DNA of 64,000 bases from Brassica napus (Eukaryota > Streptophyta > Magnoliopsida > Brassicales > Brassicaceae): NCBI RefSeq assembly GCF_020379485.1, contig NC_063448.1:19553726-19617725 (forward strand), in the 5' to 3' direction. The first letter of the stretch is position 1; each line of letters opens with the position of its first letter. Both the position numbers and the translations under genes were made by a program. The notes beneath the pieces are model-generated. The model did no database searches. It was not told the origin of the DNA and was given only the letters and a program-made list of their open reading frames with translations. Positions 10,717-19,818 of the stretch are shown here, one piece after another.

Positions 10717-12320
10717 CCAGGTTTCATCATCACCCTTCCTTTGTATATATCAGTTTTTCTTTGCATTTATTTCTCTTTTCGGTATCTCCTCCTACTTTCT
10801 AACACAGAGACTGTGTGAACAAAGTTTGGGGGAGGTATCAAGTATTTGATCATGTTTTCTTTGATGAATTGAGTCTCATGCATCGCATTGTACATACATA
10901 TATGCATAGAAAAAACCAAAAAAATATAAAAATTTGAAAAACACAAAAAGAAACATGTAGTTGCATCACTTGCACTTTTAAGATTGAGTCTAGAGCATAT
11001 AGGTTGCATTCACTTGCATTGGTGATAATGATTTAAAATGCCTTGCAAAGAACCCTTGTCTAGAACTCAAAATGACACCCTAATTAAACATATCAAGTAG
11101 CTTAAGCATCTCTTGAAAACCTTGTACGCTTCGAGCCTTGAAAACTCATCTTGAAACTTGTTTGCTTGCTTGATGTTAGCATTGTTCTTAAGATCAGCTC
11201 CAATCTAAACTTGGCTTGAATGAACTTAATCTCTCTTGCATATGGGCATTTGCATACTTGATCATGGATCTCATACACATTTGGGTTATCTTATTCCTTC
11301 ATACCTATCTTTGTTAACCCAAATGGCACTCCTTACCCTAAAACCCTAACCATTCTTTGAGACCAAACATTGAATTGCATGAGTGAGGCCTCTTTTGATA
11401 GCTTGTCATGTGCAAAATCTTGAGAGTATTGGAGGCGACATAGGTTTATTCTCATCTCTTGCTAGCACAATGAGTTAGCATTTGGGGATGGTGAGAGGGG
11501 TTTGTGTTTTTAAATTTCAATATCTTGGGTTTGGAGAGTGAGAAAGATGAGAGATATGAAAATAAAGCTCCTAGGGATATATATTTAAAAAAAAAAAAAA
11601 TGATAATAAGAAGCTCTTGATTATGCAACAAAGAACCTTCCCCCTAAAAAAAAAAAGAAGATCAAAAAGAAGTTGGGGAAGGAAATGAAAAAAGGGGTTA
11701 GAGCTTGTGGAAAGTGGATTAAAATCCCTAGTGAGTGGGTCATAAAAAAAAAAAAAAAGAGTTGTACATTGGGTGAGTGATGTGAGGGGTTTTAGATTGA
11801 TTTTTTTGAGATGATGATAAAGAGGGTAGAACTTGTGATCATTTATAACAAAATGGGGTAGAATGATGAGAATGAATCTATGTATGCATGAGTTGCTTCT
11901 AATCTTAGATAAATTTTGCATAATGATCAAGCTCCTTGTTTTGAGTGATAACCACCCTTAAATAAAAGACATTTGAACCCATCTCTTCATTCATATTAGA
12001 CCATTGCATACCTAGCCAAATGATTGAGATCATGTGCCCATTTGTGAGACTTCACCTTGTGTGTGTGTGTGTGAATCAATGTGAGAGCTGATTGAAGGGA
12101 CTTGTTGGTAGAAAGTATTGCAACTTGAGTAGAGAAAAAAAGAGTATGGATAGGCCTAGAGAAGCTAGAGTATATTAAGGAGAATGCTCATGCTATTTGC
12201 TATGTTTCTTTAGGATGTTAAGTTGAGTGCTAGGAAGTGTTACTTTTGGCTATGAGTTCCCACCTTCAAACCTCTCTCTCTTATGAGTTCTTACAAGGTC
12301 ACTTGAGGACAAGTAAGATA
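10717..12320. other. Athila 3' noncoding region
   Basis: AT-rich DNA with several A-runs (near 11587, 11646 and 11742) and a GT microsatellite (12059-12073). No protein-coding signal is seen; the reading frames in it are short and low in complexity. A long noncoding stretch here is usual in Athila. Confidence 0.7.
10821..10836 (+). promoter_or_regulatory. Second polypurine-tract-like site
   Basis: AAAGTTTGGGGGAGGT is almost the same as the true 3' tract at 12321-12335. It lies 105 bp after the env-like frame and 1.5 kb upstream of the 3' LTR. It could be an extra plus-strand priming site or the scar of an older 3' end. Confidence 0.5.
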
Positions 12321-12335
12321 CAAGTTTGGGGGAGT
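12321..12335 (+). promoter_or_regulatory. Athila polypurine tract
   Basis: CAAGTTTGGGGGAGT directly abuts the 3' LTR start, as expected for the plus-strand primer. Confidence 0.85.
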
Positions 12336-13942
12336 TGATATCTTCTCAATTTGCATTGTTTTAACCATTCATTCTAGCATATGCTGACCATTTAGGATAG
12401 CATTTAGATATGTTTAGGATTGCATTGCATTACATATGTCCTTATCAGGTGATGGAGATTTCAATTGGTGACTTTGGAGCATTTAGAGATGGTTTGGAGG
12501 CAAAAAAGGGGTGATTCTCGAGAAAGAGACGCATTGATCAAGTGTCCCAGCGGCATAAGGAAGTCCCAGCGGCCTTTTGGCCCCTCAAGAAGCCGCTGCC
12601 AGCGCTGTGAAACGGAGAAGTATGGGAGCGGCCTTACGCAGCGGTGTACCGAAGCCGCTGTAGATGCTCGAGAGATGAAGACTCAAGAAATGAAGACCAA
12701 GTGCGGGAGCGGCCTGACGCAGCGGTGTGACGAGACCGCTGGCAAAATACCTCCTTCCCTGCCGCGTTCGTACTTGTCGCAGCGGTGTACCGAAGCCGCT
12801 GTAGACGCTCGAGAGATGAAGACTCAAGAAATGGAGACCAAGTGCGGGAGCGGCCTGAGGCAGCGGTGTTGCGAGACCGCTGGGAAAATACCGCGTTCCC
12901 TGCCGCGTTCGTACTTGTCGCAGCGGTGTGATGACGAAGCAAGTAAGCCGCTGCGAGTGTCCCAGCGGCTAGGCGGAGCGGTTTCACGTGGCCGCTGCGA
13001 GTCAAGAAAGTCAACATTTTCCGGGTTTGACCAGATAATTACCAATTTGTGTTTTGGTTAACCCAGGTTTGTTGGGTTAAACCAGGTTCGACTTTAAGCT
13101 AGTATAAAGGTCCTTCAGACCTAATTGTAGGATCTTATCTTGTTTTCTATCAAATCACAAAAGTACTTTGAGGTGAAAGATTATATCTTGATCATTTCTC
13201 TCTTGTGATTGCTTGATTTTCTTGATCTCTTATCATGTTTAGCACCAAATCATCTTTGATTCTTGGGCTCATCATGGAGAGTAGTGAGTAGTCATCTTTG
13301 GATTCATGGGTTAGGGAGATTAAGGGTGATTAAGCTAGATCTAAGGTGTTTAGGTATAGATCAATCTTATTCCTTGCTAGTAGAGGGCTTTTAATGCAAT
13401 TTTAGAGTTGGCCTCTCCAAAGTTGAGCTCTAGGCATTTCATACCCGGAAGGTGTTTGATGAAATGTCTGAACCAACTCTCCTAAGCTTTTAACATCCTT
13501 TGCCAAAGGGATTTGTTGTTAAAGGTGTTAAGATGGCTAGTAGACTTGAGATTAATGATTACTTAGGTAACATTCAACCAAAGGAATTTGATGCTTGAGT
13601 TATCTAGGTAAATGAGCATTCATCTAGGGATAGAGTTTGCTTAGGATTGTGTCTAGGCCTAAGGAAAATATAAATTGGTTAAAAGTTGACACCTTTAGGT
13701 TGAATCTTGATCACCCAAGATCAGTTCCCATAGCCCATGAGTTCTCACTTCTTATAAGAAAGAAAGCTTGTGTCTTTATTGCATTTTAGGTAGTAAGTTA
13801 GTTTCAAATCATCTCAAAAACTGGTAGCACTTAGATTAAGCATGGTCTTGCATTCCTTTTGCATCATAATCATCTAGGATTGGTTCGACAATCTTTTATA
13901 CTACATTGATTTGATCTTAGACCCTTGAAAAGTCATGTATCA
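12336..13942 (+). repeat. Athila 3' LTR
   Basis: 1607 bp, the same length as the 5' LTR and with about nine substitutions. It contains the palindrome module and the TATA box at 13103. It is followed by the second ATCAA target copy at 13943-13947. Confidence 0.95.
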
Positions 13943-14005
13943 ATCAAGACAGAATGTTTCATTCGGATATTTGAATATACTATAAAGATCAGATTCTTTG
14001 TTTAC

Positions 14006-14704
14006 CTTGAAGTCGCCTTCTACAAGCATTCCAAAGATACAGAAGCAAGAAGCAGCGAGACACATGACCAACTGCATCTCTAACACAAGTGTGAAAGTGA
14101 TTTCTTGTCGAACTTTCTTGCAAGTAAGCTCAACGAACGGTAATATAAAAGCGTAAAGAACAGCTGCAGTGAGAGTCACCAAGAACCCAACCACATACTC
14201 CTTGTGGCTCACGTCAGCCGGCCTGTCTCCGTCGCCGCCACGTAAGGCCAGGATTCCCGTGCCGGCCGTTAACAAAACGACGGCGTTTATAGAAAAAGGA
14301 GTGAACGTTTGCTTGACCATGAAGAAAGAGAAGATAGCATTGAACCCTAACTGTGTCCCGACGATGAGTGATGTTGTGGAAACTGGCAGATAAGCTAACC
14401 CATATGCGAAACAGTAGTTGTCAAGTCCTATGAGCAACCCTATGACGATAGAGGCCATGAACATTGGAGTTTCCATGAGGACAATCTCTGTTTTGTCTAT
14501 ATTTTCAGAGTTATTGCGGTTTCTGCGGCGGAGGAAGGAGAGAACGAGAGGGATGAAGGTGACTGGGCATCCTGCGGTTGAGATAAAGCTCATGAACCAT
14601 ATTCGTTCTCCCCCGTTGTTGTAGTAGAGACGAGTTAGCAAAGGACCTCCACATGTTCCTATAGCCAAGATCATGCAGATTAAGACAAGCAGACCGTTCT
14701 TCAT
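14006..14704 (-). CDS. PUP1: Purine permease, PUP1-like, first large exon (partial gene)
   Basis: The 233 codons from the ATG at 14704 encode several membrane helices and motifs typical of plant purine permeases: [41 protein letters not shown] and [20 protein letters not shown]. These proton-coupled plasma-membrane carriers of the drug/metabolite transporter group move adenine, cytosine and cytokinins. Family members have about 350-390 residues, so roughly the last third is missing. The frame reaches GDFK and then meets a good donor (AAG|GTAAAC at 14006/14005). The exon therefore probably ends there, and the last exon would lie left of the window. Athila and Copia-1 occupy the downstream intron. 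The alternative is a gene truncated by the insertions. Position next to MUCI70 matches Arabidopsis PUP1. Confidence 0.85.
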
Positions 14705-15171
14705 CTTCTTGCTAGCTTTTCTTGTCTCAAAAGCAAACGGTCAAAGACACAGACATTACATGCGTCTTTTATGTGTTTTGTTTGTTTTTAGGTTTAAATT
14801 GGGTGAAGCATTGTTACGTAGCAGCTTCAAAACGCTATATGCATGGTCCTTTCATCGTGATAAAAACGAGACGTGTTCAACACGTTGTGATGTGCACACA
14901 TTAAGTATGACAAAACAAAGATTTTGACAACACTACTAGGATGGTCTCTCAGACAATTTTTAACTTTCTTCGAAAAAAATTGAAACTATGATTTATTATC
15001 AAAGTACAAAATGTCCGTGTAAATATTATATACATTAAAAATTGATTTTTGAATCCTTATAATCAATAGATAAACAACAAAAAGAAGGAATATTACTGTG
15101 GTAAAATTTGAATGTGTAGTTGGTGATGAGAGTGCTTTGTTTTCTTTCTTTCAGTCTTTAGGTGAATCTGG
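14705..15171. other. Spacer between the permease and MUCI70
   Basis: Probable permease promoter and MUCI70 3' region (both genes minus strand). AT-rich; no further gene is seen. Confidence 0.5.
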
Positions 15172-18100
15172 TCATAGTACAGGCAGATTAGCTTTCCTGT
15201 TACCTCTTGGACTAGACCGTCTGCCTCTTCCACGCCTTCTAGGCGGCCTCGTGCCGCCCGCTCTCCCACTTGGGACTTTTCTAGGCAAGTCGCTGCTGAT
15301 TAAAACAGGTGTAGCAGGCAGTGGAGCCGGCGGTGGTGGCGGAGGAGAAAGATTAGGCACTGGAGGTTTTCGCCTTGCGATTCTCTCTTGTTCTGCTCGA
15401 TGATATCTCTGCATTTTCATTGCTTGATAAAGTCAGGATTCTCTTTACTACTTTAGCTTAAGTGCCAAGTCAGCATGAAAAAAGAAGAGATCAATCACCT
15501 GAACTACAAAGTTGCGTCTCTCGCAGTCAAGGAACATGCTTACTGTCCAGTTTGCTTTTGCAGCAATCTTGTCTCTTACAGTTGAGAAACTGATTTGATC
15601 TCTGGAAGTGAATCGGTCTACTTCGTTGAACCAAAGACAAGTGAAGAGGTTGCTGATGGGGACATGCTCTCTTAAAATGACACACCCCTCAGGCACATCT
15701 GTATAGCCCCGACCACAACATTGTGTATACATTAAACTTTTTGATGCTTTTAAGCAGATTGTTAGAAGAAAAAATGAGCCACGGAGACGTACCGCTTGTG
15801 ATTGGGAGCTTTGCAACCGAGTAAGGGGTTAACCCTTCTTTCTTGTAGAACTCCACCTGAAAGTCGATAGAGGCGTTGTCATATTTACCAGCAGCTTTAT
15901 TTGCTTCAGCCTCCACGAAGACATCAAACCGTCTATAATGTCTAGAGATTGCAAAAGTAGCGTTTTTTCTCCACAAGAACCTGATGGAAAAGAGAGGTCA
16001 GTCTCAGATTGCTGGGGTCTGGATATTGAATCACTAAGGGCAAATCTCCAAAATAGCACATTTCTAAGTTTATGTCACAAAAATAGCCCTCAAAAACTAA
16101 AATGACCAAAATAGCATTTTATTTTTTGAAAAATTTAAATTTTTTTTATTTTTCAAAATTCGAAATCTTATCCCAAAACCCCACTCCCCAACTTTAAACC
16201 CTAAAACCTAAAACCTAAACTCTAAACCCTAAACCCTAAACTCTAAACCCCACCCCTTAACTCTAAACCCTAAACCCTAAACTCTAAACCCTAAACCCTA
16301 AATCCTAAACCCCACCCCTTAACTCTAAACCCTAAACCCCACCCCTAAACTCTAAACCCTAAACTCTAAACCCTAAACCCTAAACCCTAAACCCTAAATC
16401 CTAAACCCTAAATCCTAAACCCCACCACTTAACTCTAAACCCTAATGTCTAAATTTATTTACCATTGGGGTATAAGTGTATATTTATCTCTTTTGATAAA
16501 ACATTAAGTGCTATTTTGGTCATTTTTATTTTTAGAGGCTATATTTGTGACAAAAACTTTTTTAGTGTTATCCTAGTCATTTTCTCAATCACTAAAGCTA
16601 AGGTCTTCTAAACTAAAAGATTGAAACTACTGAACATGTTAAAGGTAATGGAACTGGAATATTAAGCACAGCTAGCATTTGTATGATCTAGCAAATTTCT
16701 ACCGTAAGTACTCAAAAGATAAAAAAAAAATATGATAGGGTTTACCTTTCAAGAATTTGATATGGATCAACGACAAGCTCAAGTTTTCCATCAATCCATA
16801 AAGAATAGCGAGCATTTGGAAACAGCCTATGGACAAGAAGCTTCGGCACCTACAAAGAGACCAAGGTATCAGCTTATAAGTCCCTTTTATGATCTCTCTC
16901 TCTCTCTCTTTCTCTCTTATCTTTCGTCCATCAAAACAGGATAAGAGATGTGTATAATTTACCTTTCCATTGCGCCTTCCATCTAAATAAGGGAGATTAT
17001 GCACAACAACAACTCTCCATATCCCTACTTTCTTGTTGCCGTTAAGGCCTCGCTCTCTCTTCAAAATTGTTTCAGTTCCTTCATCAACAAACATGTAGAA
17101 GCAAACTGTTTCCTCCGAATGTTTACTGATATTTTTGGGAGCTTTTACATCATCAAACGCATCTGGAAAGGAGAAAGATCCTTCATCAGAAACGCACAAA
17201 AACTGGCAACACGAAATAAGATAAGTATCACACGAAGCAGCAGTACCAAATACAGCAGAAGCAACAACAATCCCACGGCACTGCTGCATTTCAAGAAGAT
17301 CAGCCTCGTCAATGTCAAAACCTGTGTTCCGACCAGGTTGAGGTCCTTTGACAAACCTGATTAGACAGATCATCGTTGATTTACTAAGATGATGAGACAA
17401 AATAAAAAAAGACAAAGCGGAATAAACAAGAGCAGAAAGATAAGTAGCTTACCCACAATGTATGTTCATTGTTTCTTTAAAATCAAAAGAATGATTCCTA
17501 TGTTTCAAAGTAGGATAACCACCAAAATCTGAGCCTCCAAATTCTGTATCTGTGTTGAGTGGGTCTTCGTGTATATACGTTAAGTTCTTAAGAAGAGGGG
17601 AAAAGGACGGAGCATCCGGCATCAAGGCAATCGCCTCTTGTACTGGAAGGTAACATACCGGGCATGCTGAAAACAAAAAAAAAAAACCAAAAAGTTGCTT
17701 ATAAAACGTGTCTAGGATCGTAAAATCTAAGAAAAGAAAAAAAGAACTCAAGACTTACGGCGAGGTCCGCTTCTTTTTCTGTCAGCAGGTGGGGGAGGTA
17801 AGGTGAAAGTGTGACAAGGATGTCGTTGAGGAAGCGTATAGCCAAGAAAATGTATAGGAGGGGAGAGTATGACATTTGTGCCTAGAATGTTGACGTTTTG
17901 ATTTTGGTTTGTTGGTAACAAGATGGAATGAGAAGTGCCATTGAAATGAAGACTAGGAGGAACTTGAACTTCCTGGCCATCTTCACCTGATTACAATGAT
18001 TGTTCATAAACCTTAAATCAAAATCCACCAGAGCTCTAAGAAGCATTACAATTCTAAACTACATTGGTACAAAGCATACTCCACTTGTCTAAGACCAATA

Positions 18101-18373
18101 CAGAAACTAAAATCCACAACTCAAAAAGGAGTAACCTTTGCCGGCGTAAAGGACGCGGAGGAAGACGACGGCGGAGATTAAGAAGAGGAGCAACATGCCC
18201 ACCTTCTTACGACCAGCGAATTTGCAGATCCAATGTACAAAGCCTTCCCTCTCCTTGTGCATCTTAGATGGTTTGGTACGATTCGTCGTCGTGTGGATAG
18301 GCAAAACGACGGCGTACAGACCCGTCTTGTCCAAGGAACCGTAGCTACTGGATCGGACGCCCAATCCAGTCAT
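15172..18373 (-). CDS. MUCI70: MUCI70-like hexosyltransferase (DUF616 family), nine exons
   Basis: Exons: 18373-18136, 17986-17759, 17666-17453, 17356-17247, 17162-16963, 16849-16746, 15980-15793, 15698-15499, 15408-15172. All introns have GT/AG ends and the phases join to 572 codons plus stop, close to the Arabidopsis protein. The N-terminus is cytosolic and basic, followed by one membrane anchor (GMLLLFLISAVVFLRVLY), so a Golgi type II protein. The DUF616 body includes CPVCYLPVQEA, GGSDFGGYPTLKHR, YSLWIDGKLEL, FLWRKNATFAISRHY and CLWFNEVDRFTSRDQISF. The tail is proline- and arginine-rich. In Arabidopsis MUCI70 is needed for seed-coat mucilage pectin and xylan synthesis. The gene looks intact despite a transposon in intron 6. 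The product assignment rests on sequence recalled, not searched. Confidence 0.92.
16038..16586. mobile_element. Mutator-type nonautonomous element with telomere-like core (copy 1)
   Basis: Flanked by a perfect 9-bp duplication, AATCACTAA (16029-16037 and 16587-16595), the size made by Mutator-like transposases. The ends form an imperfect inverted repeat of about 75 bp: TGTCACAAAAATAGCC...AATGACCAAAATAGCA on the left is mirrored by the complement on the right. The core (16190-16445) is an array of CCCTAAA, CTCTAAA and related heptamers, a degenerate version of the plant telomere repeat. It lies inside intron 6 of MUCI70 and has no coding capacity. Confidence 0.8.
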
Positions 18374-18655
18374 CTCTTCTTCCCCCTCCTTAGCTCATTC
18401 TCTCAAATCTTCCCAAACACGAAAGCACTCAAAAACTCTGTTTCAGATCAAAGAGTATTGATAAAAGCTCAGCTTTACTCTACAATTGCAATCTCATCTA
18501 CACAAAAATCCAGCTCAGACAGATTCGAATCCAACTGTGCCACACGGATCAATGAGAGGAATATATCAAAAATCGGCAAGGGTTTGTCATTGGTGGATGG
18601 GGGTTTTGATTCCTTATATGTTTTTCAAATGGGCAAATCCAAATCTCAGGCAGCT
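18374..18655. promoter_or_regulatory. MUCI70 5' leader and promoter region
   Basis: About 280 bp upstream of the MUCI70 start codon, CT-rich on the plus strand. No clear TATA box is seen. A second telomere-like element begins at about 18656 and may limit the promoter. Confidence 0.4.
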
Positions 18656-19049
18656 TTCTAAGTCTATATCACAAAAATAGCACTCAAAAACTAAAATGAC
18701 CAAAATAGCACTTTTTTAAGTTTATCCTTTGAAAATTTTAATTTTTTAATTTTTTAAAATTTGAAATCTTATCCCCAAAATCTCATTTCTCGACTCTAAA
18801 CCCTAAACCCTAAACTCTAAACCCTAAACTCTAAACCCTAAACCATAAACCCTAAACTCTAAACCCTAAACCCTAAACTCTAAACCCTAAACCCTAAACC
18901 CTAAATCATAAACTCCACCCTTTAACTCTAAACCCTAAGTTTGTGACTTTTGATAAAATATTAAGTGCTATTTTTGTGACTTTTGACCTTAAGTGCTAGT
19001 TTGGAAACAAAAACTTGATTTAGTGCTATTTTTGTCTTCTTTCTTTTCT
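18656..19049. mobile_element. Telomere-like terminal-repeat element (copy 2)
   Basis: Same left end as copy 1 (ATCACAAAAATAGCACTC, then AAATGACCAAAATAGCAC), a core of CCCTAAA/CTCTAAA repeats (about 18790-18945), and a right end with AGTGCTATTTTTGT motifs complementary to the left. It is shorter and more diverged, and no clear 9-bp duplication is seen. It sits just upstream of MUCI70. Confidence 0.65.
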
Positions 19050-19118
19050 AATTCAGGATGGGAATCTCCGACCAAACACACACACACAAACAAAAGGAAA
19101 ATACATTATTCCGCCTGA

Positions 19119-19141
19119 AATAAATAAATAAATAAATAAAA
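19119..19141. repeat. AAAT microsatellite
   Basis: Tandem AAATA/AAAT units just after an ACAC-rich tract at 19076-19090. Confidence 0.7.
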
Positions 19142-19180
19142 GGCAAATTGATAATAAATCTTCTTCTTCTATCCAATTTT

Positions 19181-19529
19181 TGTCTGTGTAATATTTGTGT
19201 TTATAATTTAATGCACTACGATAATAATCTCTTAAGCTTTATCTTAAAAATAAATAAAAGAAAGACAGGATTGTATTCCAATATAAGTGATGTTTAAAAG
19301 TTCGTACAAACCGATTAAATAATTATTAATTTTTTCTATTTATTTCTTTTTATAAAAAAAGAATATTAACGATAACTTTTTGTCTGTGTAGCTAATTATG
19401 TTTATAATTTACTCCATTTGGTTAATAATCCTTATAACTTTATCTTAAAAATATAAAAGAAAGACAAGATTGTGTTCCAATATAAGTGATGTTTAAAACT
19501 TTGTACAAACCGATTAAGGAATTATTAAA
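19181..19529. repeat. Tandem duplication, about 150 bp at a 200-bp period
   Basis: 19181-19330 and 19381-19529 share TGTCTGTGTA, the phrase TTATCTTAAAAAT..AAAAGAAAGACA and the block ATATAAGTGATGTTTAAAA, then GTACAAACCGATTAA. The copies differ by many small changes, so the duplication is old. No coding potential. Confidence 0.65.
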
Positions 19530-19818
19530 TTTATTAAATCATACTACATATTACCAACAGTTATGCACACCAAATAGTATTAACTTTTACATATAAATCT
19601 TGAAAATATCACTTATTTTGAAAAAAAAAATTTCTTAAAACATAACCTAAGGTAAAGCAAAGAGAACATATTTGTATATGTATTTAAATAAATAAACTGT
19701 TAGATTTGGGTAAAAACTAAACCTGCATATTGATTATTTTTACTACAATATATATGTAAGAATTTGATTAAAAATTAAGTTTTACTCCCTGTCTTTCTGT
19801 GAAATTTAAAATTATATT

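Larger units (their letters stand above)
537..13942 (+). mobile_element. Complete Athila-type Ty3/Gypsy LTR retrotransposon
   Basis: Full-length 13,406-bp element flanked by a perfect 5-bp duplication, ATCAA, at 532-536 and 13943-13947. Both LTRs are 1607 bp, start TGATATCTTC and end in CA. They differ at about nine positions by eye (roughly 0.6%), so the insertion is recent. Order inside: tRNA-Asp-type primer site, gag-pol frame, a GC-rich palindrome module, an Athila ORF1 (env-like) frame, about 1.6 kb of noncoding DNA and a polypurine tract. The primer type and the env-like ORF1 assign it to the Athila clade. The gag start and the env-like frame carry frameshifts, so this copy probably cannot move by itself unless helped by another. 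Confidence 0.95.

Noticed and set aside
14169..14927. Plus-strand frames over the permease exon
   Set aside because: They are antisense to the permease reading frame; no start context or family match.
15098..15403. Plus-strand glycine-rich frame
   Set aside because: It is antisense to the last exon of MUCI70, whose frame is supported by family similarity and splice phases.
16190..16445. A true telomere or chromosome end
   Set aside because: The repeats are degenerate, short, and bounded by inverted repeats and a 9-bp duplication inside an intron; host genes continue on both sides.
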